From: Acuticoccus sediminis
GTDB taxonomy: Bacteria; Pseudomonadota; Alphaproteobacteria; Rhizobiales; Amorphaceae
Direction of reading: 5' to 3'
Assembly: GCF_003258595.1 (NCBI RefSeq)
Contig: NZ_QHHQ01000003.1
Location: 744,001 to 808,000 of the forward strand
Length of the DNA stretch: 64,000 bases
Part shown: in pieces, positions 26,741 to 37,138 of the stretch
How positions within the stretch are numbered: position 1 is the stretch's first letter
Layout: each line of letters starts with the position of its first letter
Translations under genes and position numbers: made by a program
The notes under the pieces: model-generated
Told to the model about the DNA's origin: nothing
What the model saw: only the letters and a program-made list of their open reading frames with translations
Databases searched by the model: none

Positions 26741-26883
26741 GGGCGTGACTTAACCGCCTCGGCGCAGACCCAACCGCTGCGCCGACGACATCGAACGACG
26801 CCAAAGCGTTGACACCGCGGTCCGGCGGCGGCAGCGTCCGCCCATGCCCCGGCCCGCCGGGCGCCTCATCCACGAGGCCAACC

Positions 26884-29064
26884 ATGACCTATACGTTTAC
26901 AACCGCCGGCGGTGTCGGGATCACCCGGACCGACCAGCTCGTCGACTATGCGACCGCGCTCGATCGGTGGATCTCCCGCCTCGATCATGAACGCGGCTGC
27001 GTCTTCACGTCGAGCTACGAGTTTCCGGGCCGCTACATCCGGTGGGACTTCGCTCTCGTCGATCCGCCGCTGGCGATCGAGGCGAAGGGGCGCACCGTCA
27101 CGGTGAAGGCGCTCAATCCGCGCGGCCGGCCGCTGCTTCATGCCGTCGAAGCGGCGTTCGCGTCGGGCGACCTCGTGGCGACGCGTGACGGCGACACGGT
27201 CGTTACGACCGTGCCGGAGCCGGACGATGCACTCCTCTTCGAGGAAGACCGCTCCCGCCGGCCGAGCGCGTTCACCGCCCTGCGCGCGCTGCGGGCGTTC
27301 TTCGCCACCGGCGAGGATGCGCAGCTCGGGTTCGCGGGCGCCTTCGGCTACGACCTCGCCTTCCAGTTCGACCCGATCCCGCTGGTGCTGGAGCGGCCGG
27401 AGAACCAGCGCGACTTCGTGCTCTATTTCCCGGACGAGATCCTCGCGGTCGACCACTACTCCAAGCAGGCGACGGTCGCCTCCTACGAGTTCTTCTTCGG
27501 CAGCGAGAGCACCGAGGGCGTGCCCCGCGTCCCCTCGCCCCGCCCACTGGCGACCAAGCGCAACAGCGCCGAGGACGACCACAAGCCCGGCGAATACGCC
27601 GACACCGTCCGCCACGCCTTCGAGTACTTCAAGCGCGGCGACCTCTTCGAGGTGGTGCCGAGCCAGACCTTCCGCGATCCGCTCTCCGACGCGCCGTCCG
27701 CGATCATGCGGCGCCTGACGCGCATCAACCCGTCCCCGTACGGCTTCTTCATCAACCTCGGCGAGGACGAGTACCTCGTCGGCGCGTCGCCGGAGATGTT
27801 CGTGCGCGTCACCGGACGCCGGGTGGAGACGTGTCCGATCTCCGGCACGATCAAGCGCGGGCGCGACGCTATCGAGGACGAGGAGCAGATCCGCAAGCTG
27901 CTCAACTCGGCCAAGGACGAGACCGAGCTCACCATGTGCTCGGACGTCGACCGCAACGACAAGAGCCGCGTCTGCGAGCCGGAATCGGTGCGCGTCCTCG
28001 GTCGGCGGCAGATCGAGATGTATTCGCGCCTCATCCACACCGTGGACCACATCGAGGGGATCCTGCTCGACGGCCGCGACGCGCTCGACGCGTTCCTGTC
28101 GCACGCCTGGGCGGTGACGGTGACCGGCGCGCCGAAGCGCCGGGCGATGACGTTCATCGAGGCCAACGAGCGCAGCCCGCGCGCCTGGTATGGCGGCGCG
28201 GTCGGTCTCGTCCACCTCAACGGCGACCTCAACACCGGCCTGACGCTGCGCACGGTTCACATCCGCGACGGCATCGCCGAGGTGCGTGCGGGTGCGACCG
28301 TGCTCGCCGATTCCGACGCCGACGCAGAGGAGGCGGAGACCGTCCTCAAGGCGTCCGCCATGCGCGCCGCGATCCGCGGCGACGGCAGCAACACGGTAAC
28401 CGCCAAGGCCAAGCCGAAGCCGGGCGCGGGCAAGCGGGCTCTGCTGGTCGACCACGACGATTCCTTCGTCCACACCCTCGCCGGCTACCTGCGTCGCTGC
28501 GGGCTCGACGTCGTGACGATCCGCGCCCCGATCGACCGGGCCACCTTCGCGCGAATCAAGCCGGACATCGTCGTGATGTCGCCGGGTCCGGGCATTCCCT
28601 CCGACTTCGACTGCACGGCGACGATCCACCTCGCCGAATCGCGCCGCCTGCCGGTGTTCGGCGTCTGCCTCGGCCTCCAGGCGATGGTCGAGGCGCACGG
28701 CGGCAAGCTCGCCTTCGCCCCGCCGATGCACGGCAAGGCCTCGACGCTGGTGACGGAGAAGGACTCGGCGCTGTTCGACAACCTGACCGGACCGCTGACT
28801 GTCGGCCGCTACCACTCGCTGGTCGCCGACCCCGAGGCGCTCCCCGACGGATTCAACATCACCGCCCGCTCGCCGGACGGCGCGATCATGGCGATCGAGC
28901 ACCGCGAGCTTCCCATGATGGCGGTGCAGTTCCACCCCGAGAGCATCATGTCGCTCGGCAACAACGTGGGCCTGTCGATCCTGGAGAACGCGATCGCCGC
29001 GCTCTTCGACAAGGAACCGTCGTCCAGCGGCGCGACGGCCTCCTCCAACGAGGCGGCGGCCTGA
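26884..29064 (+). CDS. trpE: Anthranilate synthase, fused TrpE-TrpG
   Basis: 726 residues. The TrpE part (1-~510) carries the chorismate-binding core with [53 protein letters not shown] and [11 protein letters not shown]. The TrpG glutaminase (~530 to the end) has the nucleophile in [11 protein letters not shown] and the catalytic His/Glu in [10 protein letters not shown]. The fusion makes anthranilate from chorismate and glutamine, as in Rhizobium TrpE(G). ATG 26884 is chosen with GAGG 6 nt upstream. An 8-bp stem at 26760-26784 lies in the leader, but I see no Trp-rich leader peptide. Confidence 0.96.
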   Translation: MTYTFTTAGGVGITRTDQLVDYATALDRWISRLDHERGCVFTSSYEFPGRYIRWDFALVDPPLAIEAKGRTVTVKALNPRGRPLLHAVEAAFASGDLVATRDGDTVVTTVPEPDDALLFEEDRSRRPSAFTALRALRAFFATGEDAQLGFAGAFGYDLAFQFDPIPLVLERPENQRDFVLYFPDEILAVDHYSKQATVASYEFFFGSESTEGVPRVPSPRPLATKRNSAEDDHKPGEYADTVRHAFEYFKRGDLFEVVPSQTFRDPLSDAPSAIMRRLTRINPSPYGFFINLGEDEYLVGASPEMFVRVTGRRVETCPISGTIKRGRDAIEDEEQIRKLLNSAKDETELTMCSDVDRNDKSRVCEPESVRVLGRRQIEMYSRLIHTVDHIEGILLDGRDALDAFLSHAWAVTVTGAPKRRAMTFIEANERSPRAWYGGAVGLVHLNGDLNTGLTLRTVHIRDGIAEVRAGATVLADSDADAEEAETVLKASAMRAAIRGDGSNTVTAKAKPKPGAGKRALLVDHDDSFVHTLAGYLRRCGLDVVTIRAPIDRATFARIKPDIVVMSPGPGIPSDFDCTATIHLAESRRLPVFGVCLGLQAMVEAHGGKLAFAPPMHGKASTLVTEKDSALFDNLTGPLTVGRYHSLVADPEALPDGFNITARSPDGAIMAIEHRELPMMAVQFHPESIMSLGNNVGLSILENAIAALFDKEPSSSGATASSNEAAA

Positions 29065-29068
29065 GGCA

Positions 29069-29305
29069 CTACCCTCTGGCGCGCCGCCACTGCAGCGCCA
29101 GGCCGAACCCGATGAGGGGAAGGCCCAGGGCTAGGTTCGTCAGCGTCTCCTGATCGGCGCGCCACCCGGCGATGTCGATCAGGCCTCGTGCGGCGAGGAC
29201 GACCCCCAGTACCGCCGCCACCAGGCCGAAGAACTCCCGCGCGACGTAGTAGAGCAGCCGCCCGAAGACGCCGAGAAGCCTCGCCAGCAACTTGATGATC
29301 GGCAT
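29069..29305 (-). CDS. Small hydrophobic membrane protein
   Basis: 78 residues from ATG 29305, with GGGGGAG 4 nt upstream. Two membrane helices: FFGLVAAVLGVVLAARGLI and LTNLALGLPLIGFGLALQW. No named family. Convergent with trpE; stop codons are 5 nt apart. Confidence 0.65.
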   Translation of the reverse strand: MPIIKLLARLLGVFGRLLYYVAREFFGLVAAVLGVVLAARGLIDIAGWRADQETLTNLALGLPLIGFGLALQWRRARG

Positions 29306-29640
29306 CGTTCTCCCCCGTCGCCCGCTCCGCGACGTGGGGATCGGGCCGCTCCGCGTAAACCGGCTGCGACAACCCGCAGGTCTTTCGGTCCCGGACGCGG
29401 TCGGGCCGGGCGTCGATGGCCGCTCCCTCCAGGGCGCATCCGCCGGCACGCTTCGCCCTTGATTCGCATGACATCGAGCGAGGCCGCCGCCCCTGTCCGT
29501 CGGGCTGCACTCGCCCGCATCAAGCGTCCCGGCTCTTCGGAGCGGCGTCGTTCCGCGCGTCTAGGGGCATTTTTTCGTAGCAAGGCGGGCGGTGGAGGAG
29601 TCAGAGTGGTCGGCGTCTGATCCGTTGCCGGAGGACCGCC

Positions 29641-30264
29641 ATGGATGCCGCCACGCTCGCCGCCGTCGCCATGCTCTGGACCGCAGCCGCGATGATGCCG
29701 GGGCCGAACTTCCTCATCGTCGCGACCACCGCCGTCCAGTCGGGACGCCACCACGCTCTCGTCACGGTGGGAGGAGTGGTGCTCGCTGTCTGCATCTGGG
29801 CCACGGCGGGCTACCTCGGGATCTCGACCCTCTTCGCCCTCGCGCCCTGGCTCTACGCCACCTTGAAGCTCGCCGGCGGGATCTACCTCATCGTGGTCGG
29901 GATCACGCTGCTGCGGGCGTCCGGGCGCAAGGGGGCATCCGCCCCGGCACCGGAGGTCGCCGTCACGCGGCGCCTGTCGCGCAGCTTCGTCACCGGTTTC
30001 GTGGTCAACATGTCGAACCCGAAGACTGCCATCTTCATGGCCAGTATCTTCGCGACGGTCCTGCCGGCGCACGCCCCCGTGAGCCTCGGCGTCACGACGA
30101 TCATGCTGACGACGGCGATCTCCACGCTCTGGTACGGGTTCGTCGCCGTCGTCATGTCGCGTCCCGCGGTGCAGCGCTTCTATCGCGACCGTCGCGCCTG
30201 GGTGACGCGCGCCGCGGGCGGGCTGTTCACGTTGTTCGGCGTCAAGGTCGCCGCCTGGGGCTGA
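29641..30264 (+). CDS. LysE/RhtB family amino-acid exporter
   Basis: 207 residues with five to six membrane helices. The N-terminal PGPNFLIVATTAVQSGRHHALVTVGG is the LysE/RhtB signature, and FVTGFVVNMSNPKTAIFMASIF is the second conserved block. It exports amino acids or related metabolites; substrate not predictable. It ends upstream of a strong hairpin shared with convergent sodC. Confidence 0.92.
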   Translation: MDAATLAAVAMLWTAAAMMPGPNFLIVATTAVQSGRHHALVTVGGVVLAVCIWATAGYLGISTLFALAPWLYATLKLAGGIYLIVVGITLLRASGRKGASAPAPEVAVTRRLSRSFVTGFVVNMSNPKTAIFMASIFATVLPAHAPVSLGVTTIMLTTAISTLWYGFVAVVMSRPAVQRFYRDRRAWVTRAAGGLFTLFGVKVAAWG

Positions 30265-30298
30265 CAGCCGGCGCGGTGCGGCAGCCCGTCCGACTGGC

Positions 30299-30337
30299 CC
30301 GCCCGGAGGAGAAAGCCACTCCGGGCGGCGCCGTTTT
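30299..30337 (+). terminator. Terminator hairpin between lysE-type gene and sodC
   Basis: A perfect 10-bp stem (CCGCCCGGAG/CTCCGGGCGG, 10-nt loop) is followed by CGCCGTTTTGT. It sits between two convergent genes. The T run is short and displaced, so efficiency is uncertain; the stem could act in both directions. Confidence 0.6.
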
Positions 30338-30352
30338 GTCGTCGCAGGCTCT

Positions 30353-30877
30353 CTACTCGATGACCGCGCAGGCGATGCGGCTTCCGGCGTCGCCCGCCGG
30401 CTGAGACTCGTAGTCGTCGGCGCCGGAGTGGATCATGAGCGCCGACCCGTCTTCGTCGAGGAGCGGGTTGGTGTCGCCCTTCACGGATACGCGGTCGTTG
30501 AAGACCTCGACCTTCAGGACGCCGTCGCTGCCGACGTGGACGTTGGGCATGTCGCCCGGATGCGGCCCCCCTTCGACGAGGAAGCCGTGCTTCATGTCAC
30601 CGGCGTAGTGGCCGCCGGCGGACTTGAAGCCGTCCGCCGCGTCGCACTTGCCCGTTTCGTGGATGTGGAAGCCGTGCACCCCTTCCGGCAGACCGGTGAT
30701 CTCGGTCTTGATGAGGACGCCGTTGGGCGTCTGCTCGAAGGTGATGGTGCCGAGCGCGCCGCCTTCGGCCGAGATCATGTTGCCGGCCGCGGTCTCCGAG
30801 ACCTGGGCGGTGGCGGGCGCGAGGCCCGCCGCCAACAGGGCGGTGCCGGTGCCGAGGGCGAGTAGGACGTTGCGCAT
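30353..30877 (-). CDS. sodC: Cu/Zn superoxide dismutase, periplasmic
   Basis: 174 residues. Signal peptide (ending APATAQ) followed by the SOD fold: copper ligands in GFHIHETGKCD, bridging and zinc ligands in SAGGHYAG and GPHPGDMPN, and catalytic-site residues in ALMIHSGADDY and GSRIACAVIE, with the disulfide Cys pair. Removes extracytoplasmic superoxide. Confidence 0.95.
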   Translation of the reverse strand: MRNVLLALGTGTALLAAGLAPATAQVSETAAGNMISAEGGALGTITFEQTPNGVLIKTEITGLPEGVHGFHIHETGKCDAADGFKSAGGHYAGDMKHGFLVEGGPHPGDMPNVHVGSDGVLKVEVFNDRVSVKGDTNPLLDEDGSALMIHSGADDYESQPAGDAGSRIACAVIE

Positions 30878-31011
30878 AAGGGTCTCCTATGGTCGCGGCG
30901 ATTGCCGCGTCTTGAAGCAAAACCCTGCCCCGGCGTCGAGTGTTCCGTGGTGCGACGGTTCGCGATCGCACGGTGCGTTTGCGCGTGTCGGCCGGCTTCG
31001 ATCGCCCGGCG

Positions 31012-31212
31012 TCAGTCGATCCGGGGCATGGCCTTATCGCCGAACTTGCGATGCCAGGCGGGTCCGGGGCCTCGCATGTAGTGCCGTTCCGGGTGGTAAC
31101 GCTCGGCGGCGAGGGTCCGGGCGAAGTCCGATGCGGCGTGCATCCAGCTCCGCAGTCGTCCGGGTGTGCCGAACGGCGCCACCGTATCGATGTGGTCCAG
31201 TTTCCAGTGCAT
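31012..31212 (-). CDS. Small hypothetical protein
   Basis: 66 residues from ATG 31212, with GGAG 9 nt upstream. Sequence is rich in aromatic, His and Arg residues (MHWKLDHIDTVAPFGTPG; AERYHPERHYMRGPGPAWH). No domain recognised; the plausible start site and neighbour-like composition favour a real gene. Confidence 0.5.
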   Translation of the reverse strand: MHWKLDHIDTVAPFGTPGRLRSWMHAASDFARTLAAERYHPERHYMRGPGPAWHRKFGDKAMPRID

Positions 31213-31583
31213 GACGCGACACTCCGAGAGGCTGCAAAAGGAAGACGGTCCTCCTTCAATGCCGCGATGACAGGACTGGCTGTCGCGGGGCTTGCGGCAC
31301 GCTGTGCGGAATGCCGCCGGCCGCGCATGCTGCCCCGCGGCTGACGCGAGGCTCCCTTCGCCCGGTCGGCCCGAACGCGGCCCATTCTCCCGAGTGTTCA
31401 CCGTCTGAACGAAAGTGCAGCCGTTCCGCCGGGAGCCGACGCTGCTCCCATATCGGATGACTGGTATCGCCATCACCGACGGGTCAGGCCGGAGCGGCCG
31501 CCACGCAACGTCCGGCAAGCCCCGCTCGAGTGTGGAACCGGCGTACCGGCGGCTCGTTGCCCCGAGTGACGGCAGCCGGACGG
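31213..31583. other. Gene-free spacer
   Basis: No gene, repeat or RNA seen. It lies between a small hypothetical gene and the stop of the large RTX gene, both transcribed leftward. Confidence 0.5.
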
Positions 31584-34500
31584 CTACAGGATGAAGTCCG
31601 ATGCGGCGAGCGATAGGATCCCGTTCAGCTCGATCTGGAGTTCGGGTGCGGGGTCCCCGTCGGTGTTGGCACTGACGATCGTGCTGTCTCCGGACGTCGT
31701 GAAACCGAGCTCGCCGGCCGCGAGCGACCCGCCGCGTCCGGCGAAGACGAACGTCTGGTTCCCGGGCTCGGCGCTGTCGGCGTCGATGGCCGAGAGGTCG
31801 AGGCGGTCCACGCCGTGCACGAAGTCGAGCACGATGTCGCGCCGCGCCGCGCCGACGCCGGTATCGCCGGGGCCGAACATCACGAGGTCGCGGCCCGCGC
31901 CGAGCGAGAAGGTGTCCTGGCCGGAGCCGCCCGTCAGCGTGTCGTTCCCGTCGCCGCCGACGAGCGTATCGGCGCCGCCACCGGTGGTCAGCGCGTCGTT
32001 GCCCCCCTCGCCGCGGACATAATTGTCGAGCCCGTTGCCGGTGATGACGTTGCCGGCCGCGTTGCCGTAGCCGGAGTTCACGCCCGCGCCGAGGATCAGG
32101 CGCTCCACATTGTCGGCGAGGTGGTGGTTGGCGACGGTGGCGACCACCGTGTCGGTCCCCTCCCCGGCGTTCTCGGACACCGCATCGTCGTTGCTGTCGA
32201 CGAGATAGAGATCGTTGCCGCCGCCGCCGCGCATCACGTCCCGGCCGGTTCCGCCGTTCATCGTGTCGTCGCCGTCGCCGCCGACGAGGGTGTCGTTGCC
32301 GCCACCGGCTGCGAGCGCATTGTCCGCCGCGTTGCCTTCCAGCGTGTTGTCGCCGCCGTTGCCGCTCCCGGACGCGGTGCGTCCACCGAGAACCAGCCGC
32401 TCGAGGGTCGAGGCGAGCGCATATCCGTCGATGTAGGTGACGACGGTGTCGGTGCCCTCGCCGGCCTTCTCGTCGACCACGTCGCCCGCGAGGCCGACGA
32501 CGTAGGTGTCGTCACCGGTCCCGCCGACCATCGAGTCCGCGCCGGAGCCGCCGTCCAGCGTGTCACTGCCCGCGCCGCCGACCATGGTGTCGTCGCCGTT
32601 GCCGCCCTCGATCTCGTCCGCGCCGCCCTCGCCGCGCAGGTAGTTATCGAGGTCGTTGCCGACGATGACGTTGTCGAGGTCGTTGCCGTGGCTGGCGTTT
32701 GTCCCGGCACCGAGGATCACCTTCTCGACGTTGTCGGCAAGGTGGGCGTTGGAGACGTAGGTGAGGACGGTGTCGAACCCCTCGTCCACCTCCTCGCGCA
32801 CGACGTCGGCGGGGATCCCGACGATGTACATGTCGTCGCCCGTGCCGCCGCGCATGGTGTCGGCATCGGCGCCGCCGTCGAGGGTGTCCGCGCCGGCCGC
32901 GCCGATGATGGAATCGGCGCCCGCGCCACCCGCGAGGCTGTTGGCGTAGCGGTTGCCGACGATGATGTTGCCGAGCTCGTTGCCGGTGCCGTTGCTGGCG
33001 ATGTCGGTCAGTTCCAGCCGCTCGACCCAGCTCGCCAGCGTGTAGTCGGCGGCGGAGGAGACGACCCTGTCGCTTCCTTCGCCGCTCTCCTCGCTGATCA
33101 CGTCGTCGGAGCGGTTGACGAGGTAGGTGTCGTCGCCCTCACCGCCCGTCATGACGTCACGGCCGGCACCGCCGTCGAGGGTATCGTCGCCCTCCTGGCC
33201 GTAGAGGTAGTCCGTCCCGCCGAGCCCTGACAGCGTATTGTCGAGGTCGTTGCCGAAGAGGGAGTTCTTCCCGTCGTTGCCGGTCGCGAGCCGGGCCGTC
33301 CCGGTGAGGATGAGGCGCTCGAGGTTGTCGCCCAGCGTGAAGCCGGTGCTGGAGACGACGGTGTCGGTCCCCTCGCCCGCCTCCTCGAGGATGGTGTCGA
33401 CACTGGCGTCGACGATGTAGCGGTCGTCGCCCGCCCCGCCGATCAGCGTGTCGAGGCCGGTGCCGCCGTCGAGGGTGTCGTCCCCGGCGAGGCCCTTCAG
33501 GACGTCCGCGCCGGCGAGACCGGCGAGGATGTTGCCGATGGCGTCGCCGACCAGCGTGTCGTTGCCCTGCCCGCCTTCGAGGTTCTCGATCCCGCTGAAG
33601 GTGTCGACGCCGTCCACCGTCAGCGTCGCCGCGCCGAGGTCGGCGCGGAACGCGCGGGTCTGCGCGGCGAAGCTCACGGTGTCCGACCCCTCGCCGCCGA
33701 CGAGGGTGTCGTTGCCGGACCCGCCGACGAGCAGGTCGTCGTCCCCGCCGCCGTCGATCCTGTCGTTGCCCGAACCGCCGAGGAGCGTGTCGTTCGCATC
33801 GCCGCCGGTCAGGCTGTCGTGGTCGCTGCCGCCGTCGATGCTGTCGGCGCCCGTGCCGCCGTCGATCGTGTCGTCCCCGCCCGCACCGGAGAGAGTGTCG
33901 TTGCGCGCATCGCCGGAGATCTCCTCGGCGAGCCGGCTGCCGAGGAAGCTGTCGCCCTGCGTGGTCAGCACGAAGCGCACCGACTCCACGTTGCGGATGA
34001 CGCTGCCGTCGCTGAACTGGTAGACGACGTTGGCGCCGTCGACGACGGCACCGCCGCTGATGGCGGGGTTCGTCCAGCCCGACTGGTGCCCGCCCTGCTC
34101 GCCCTTGCGGGTGAAGAAGACGTTGTCGACGCCCGGGCCGCCGTCGAGCGTGTCGGCGCCGCGGCTGGTTTCCATGAAGTCGTCGCCGTCGCCGCCGAAC
34201 AGGTAGTCGCTGCCGAAGAGGCCGAGCGCGCCGCCGTCCTCCGTCAGGTAGTCGTTGCCCGCGCCGCCGACGAGGTAGTCGTCGCCGCCGGCACCGATCA
34301 GCGTGTCGTTGCCCTCCCCGCCGTCGAGCGTGGTGTCGCCGGTGGGCTGCTCGGTGAGCTGGTCGTAGCTCATCGGCGTCGCGGCGAGCCTGTCGTTGCC
34401 CGCCTCGCCGTTGACGACGTCGCTGCTGTCGCCGCCGAAGATCGTGTCGTTGCCGTCACCGCCGAAGATGGTGTCCGTCGACGCTCCGAGGCCGATGAGG

Positions 34501-34952
34501 TCGCCGAAGCGCGTTCCATGGAGGACGACGGCCGAGAAGTTGCGGATCTCGGTCCCGTCGGCAAAGTCCACGTTGGAATAAGGCTGCGCCGCGTCGGAGA
34601 AGCCGACGGATGTCATCTGCAGCCGCGCCGCGTCGAGCCTGCGGTCGAGGAACAGGAGATCGGCACCGCCCGCCCCGCCGTCCAGCGAGTCAGGCCCGCC
34701 GAAGCTCTGGATGGTATCGTCGCCGAAGCCGCCGAGGACGGTGTCGGCTGCCGTGTTGTACTGCGGATCGGCCGGGTCGCGGCCGTCGGCGTCGGTCAGG
34801 AAGTCGTCGCCCGCGTCGCCTTCGATGAGGTCGGCACTGGCGCCGCCGATCACCGTGTCGTTGCCGGCTTCGGCCTGGACGGTGTCGGGCGCGTCGCCCA
34901 GGACGATGACGTCGTCACCCAGCGTGGCGGTCTGGTCGTCGCTCTCGTCCAT
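31584..34952 (-). CDS. Large RTX (hemolysin-type calcium-binding) repeat protein
   Basis: 1,122 residues from ATG 34952 (AAGGA 8 nt upstream). Nearly the whole protein is GGxGxDxLx nonapeptide repeats. The C-terminal half has five ~105-residue units, each with a nonapeptide block, a DDTYVV-like strand, an EGTDTVV motif, LADNVERLIL-like text and a GNGLDN-like motif. The end (GRDLVMFGPGDTG..DIVLDFVHGVDRLDLSAID) is the serralysin-type C-terminal module. It is strongly acidic, has no Sec signal, and is thus probably exported by a type I system whose genes are not here. No enzymatic domain seen; surface or matrix role inferred. Confidence 0.9.
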   Translation of the reverse strand: MDESDDQTATLGDDVIVLGDAPDTVQAEAGNDTVIGGASADLIEGDAGDDFLTDADGRDPADPQYNTAADTVLGGFGDDTIQSFGGPDSLDGGAGGADLLFLDRRLDAARLQMTSVGFSDAAQPYSNVDFADGTEIRNFSAVVLHGTRFGDLIGLGASTDTIFGGDGNDTIFGGDSSDVVNGEAGNDRLAATPMSYDQLTEQPTGDTTLDGGEGNDTLIGAGGDDYLVGGAGNDYLTEDGGALGLFGSDYLFGGDGDDFMETSRGADTLDGGPGVDNVFFTRKGEQGGHQSGWTNPAISGGAVVDGANVVYQFSDGSVIRNVESVRFVLTTQGDSFLGSRLAEEISGDARNDTLSGAGGDDTIDGGTGADSIDGGSDHDSLTGGDANDTLLGGSGNDRIDGGGDDDLLVGGSGNDTLVGGEGSDTVSFAAQTRAFRADLGAATLTVDGVDTFSGIENLEGGQGNDTLVGDAIGNILAGLAGADVLKGLAGDDTLDGGTGLDTLIGGAGDDRYIVDASVDTILEEAGEGTDTVVSSTGFTLGDNLERLILTGTARLATGNDGKNSLFGNDLDNTLSGLGGTDYLYGQEGDDTLDGGAGRDVMTGGEGDDTYLVNRSDDVISEESGEGSDRVVSSAADYTLASWVERLELTDIASNGTGNELGNIIVGNRYANSLAGGAGADSIIGAAGADTLDGGADADTMRGGTGDDMYIVGIPADVVREEVDEGFDTVLTYVSNAHLADNVEKVILGAGTNASHGNDLDNVIVGNDLDNYLRGEGGADEIEGGNGDDTMVGGAGSDTLDGGSGADSMVGGTGDDTYVVGLAGDVVDEKAGEGTDTVVTYIDGYALASTLERLVLGGRTASGSGNGGDNTLEGNAADNALAAGGGNDTLVGGDGDDTMNGGTGRDVMRGGGGNDLYLVDSNDDAVSENAGEGTDTVVATVANHHLADNVERLILGAGVNSGYGNAAGNVITGNGLDNYVRGEGGNDALTTGGGADTLVGGDGNDTLTGGSGQDTFSLGAGRDLVMFGPGDTGVGAARRDIVLDFVHGVDRLDLSAIDADSAEPGNQTFVFAGRGGSLAAGELGFTTSGDSTIVSANTDGDPAPELQIELNGILSLAASDFIL

Positions 34953-35055
34953 TCTCGTTCCTTCGCCCGTCCCCTCGGCCGCGGCCGGCGGCCTGCCCGC
35001 TCGCCTCCCCGCCCGCACCGAACGTGCCGCAGCGGCAACCTTTCGGTGATGATCT

Positions 35056-35085
35056 TTTAGACGGCGCGACCACAGTTTGTGTCAA
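35056..35085 (-). promoter_or_regulatory. Possible sigma-70 promoter of RTX gene
   Basis: On the minus strand TTGACA (35080-35085) and TCTAAA (35056-35061) are spaced by 18 nt, about 100 nt upstream of the RTX start. The surrounding 35050-35190 is distinctly AT-rich. The rest of the 308-nt spacer (34953-35260) contains nothing else I can name. Confidence 0.45.
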
Positions 35086-35260
35086 TTGGCTATATCATCG
35101 GTCAGGATGATTTGACCAATGGGACACCACAGATGACGGGCAATTAAAGAAAGCGATGGGGAAATAGCAGATATATTGCCAGCGCATCGACCCGATCACG
35201 CAAAAGCAGTCAGCCGAATATTGCTGATGTCGGCCGGCGCCCCCGCCGATACCGCTGTGA

Positions 35261-36499
35261 TCAGCTGGTGACCGGGATCATGCTGCGGTTGGCCTTCGCC
35301 TCGTAGAGGCGGCGGTCGGCGGCGGTGATGAGCTCGCCGAGCGAGGCGCCGTCGGTCCCGAGGTCCGCCCAGCCGATGCTGGCCGACACCGAATAGGGCG
35401 GACGCGCCATCCGCGTGTTCCTCGTGAGGTCGCGGAGCTTCGCGGCGATGCTGGAGGCCGAGGGCGGATCGCAGTTCGGCAGGACGATGAGGAACTCGTC
35501 CCCGCCGATGCGGTAGATCTGGTCGGTGCTGCGGACCGTGCCCCTCATCAGGTCGGCCAGGAAGCACAGCGCCTCGTCCCCGGCCATGTGGCCGTGCCTG
35601 TCGTTGACGGACTTGAAATTGTCGAGGTCGACCGCGAGCAGCCCGAGGTGGGACTTCTTGGCGAGCGCCTCGTCGACGTACCGCTCGCCCTCGCGCGTCA
35701 GCGCGCGGCGGTTGCGGACCCCGGTCAGCACGTCGAGGAGGCTCTCCACGTGCAGGGCCTCGTAGCGCTGGCGGTAGGTCAGGACGTCGAAGACATCCGC
35801 GATCGAGCCGCCGAAGGTGGCACCGGCCCGCTCGGCGAAGTGCAGATAGAGCGAGATCAGGGTGCTGTAGAAGAACGCCGCGGCCATCTTGCCGACGAAC
35901 CCGCCGTACCCGGCACTGACCGGCACGTCGAAGAAGATGTGCAGCGCGGCGAAGAAGAGGACATGGTCGGCGGCCAGGATGACGACGGTGGACAGCCACA
36001 CCCGCACGAACAGCGGCATGTGGGCGATCCGCGACAGCCTCTCGTACAGGAGGATGACCGCGATGCAGTCGACGAAGAGCAGGAACGTGCCCCAGACCGT
36101 GAGGGACGCCGAGTCGACGACGATCTGGACCGTCTTCTCGCCCCCGAGCATCGGCGCGGCGGTCTGCTGACCGATCAGCAGCAGAAGGCCGACGATCAGA
36201 AGGTTGCCGAAGAACAGCCCGTAGATCGGCTGGCGGACCGTCTCGGCGTCCTCCCGGATATAGACGAGCAGCAGCAGCGGGAGCTTGCCGGCGAACAGGA
36301 TGACCGAGCCGGGCGTGTACATGATGTCCGCGACGCCCACGTACACCGTCGCGGCGAGGTAGGTCTCGACGAAGGTCAGGGCGCAGAGGGCACAGCAGAA
36401 GGTCCCGACGCCGAACACGTCGCGGCAGCGGAACAGGGTCAGCATTACACCGTAGTACAGTGCGCCCTGTGCAATCGCGAACGCTGCGTCGGTCGCCAT
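35261..36499 (-). CDS. Membrane diguanylate cyclase (GGDEF)
   Basis: 412 residues. The N-terminal ~240 residues contain seven or eight membrane helices (for example VILFAGKLPLLLLVYI, LLIVGLLLLIG). GGDEF domain: LTGVRNRRALTREGE, DLDNFKSVNDRHGHMAGDEAL, RIGGDEFLIVLP. The active site is intact, and an RxxD inhibitory site (RSTD) lies five residues before GGDEF, so product inhibition by c-di-GMP is expected. Positioned beside a large RTX protein, a common c-di-GMP-controlled adhesion setting (inference). Confidence 0.93.
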   Translation of the reverse strand: MATDAAFAIAQGALYYGVMLTLFRCRDVFGVGTFCCALCALTFVETYLAATVYVGVADIMYTPGSVILFAGKLPLLLLVYIREDAETVRQPIYGLFFGNLLIVGLLLLIGQQTAAPMLGGEKTVQIVVDSASLTVWGTFLLFVDCIAVILLYERLSRIAHMPLFVRVWLSTVVILAADHVLFFAALHIFFDVPVSAGYGGFVGKMAAAFFYSTLISLYLHFAERAGATFGGSIADVFDVLTYRQRYEALHVESLLDVLTGVRNRRALTREGERYVDEALAKKSHLGLLAVDLDNFKSVNDRHGHMAGDEALCFLADLMRGTVRSTDQIYRIGGDEFLIVLPNCDPPSASSIAAKLRDLTRNTRMARPPYSVSASIGWADLGTDGASLGELITAADRRLYEAKANRSMIPVTS

Positions 36500-37138
36500 T
36501 CCGACCCTACCTCCCGTCCGGACCGTTCAGTAGGCCGGGAGTCTCAGCAAGGCGAGCGTTCCGCGCTTCGGGACAGAAACACGCCATAACTCAAAGCCAC
36601 CTGATCATAATATCTTGGCGCCGTCTGTGCGCATCGAATTGTCTATAACCGCCTCCGCCCCCGGGATCTAGTTTGAGCATTCAAGCAATTCACAAAATGG
36701 GGAGCGCAACCTTTACGGGACAGTATGGTTGCAAATGTTTTTCAATGCCGTCCAATTCTACTTGCCACCGTAGAACCGCCCCACGGAACGCGCGGTGATC
36801 GACGGCACGTCGGGGCGTGATCTCGCCCACCCTGTCGTTGCGGCGGGCCGATGGAACGCTCGACTTTCCTGCCTAGCTACTGCCTAAAACATGACCAGCT
36901 CGCCGAATTCGGCAGAAATGTCAGCGCATAACGGCAACCGTCGGGTGGCGCACCGGTGGGCAGGAGCCTCCCGGCCCGGGTATCGCCTCCGGAACGCCGC
37001 TCCCTCGACCCGATTCGGTCCCCTGGAAGGCGCGACCGGCGGCCGGCCGCACGGCACGCACGCCATGCTTGCAACCGATCCCGGCGACGGCGGCCGGGTT
37101 GGTTTACCATGTGCAAAAATTGCCGGGGCGGGCGGCGC
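36500..37138. other. Gene-free intergenic stretch
   Basis: 639 nt with no supported gene. The first 250 nt are AT-richer than the surroundings (36590-36780). Short open frames in 36877-37158 lack ribosome sites and domain similarity. It lies upstream of the diguanylate cyclase gene and downstream of the TPR regulator, so it probably holds the cyclase promoter. Confidence 0.45.

Noticed and set aside
26760..26784. trp attenuator upstream of trpE(G)
   Set aside because: An 8-bp stem is present, but there is no Trp-rich leader peptide, alternative pairing or T run.
32215..33230. Plus-strand frames opposite the RTX gene
   Set aside because: Repeats in the minus-strand gene force long open antisense frames; they have no starts or domains of their own.
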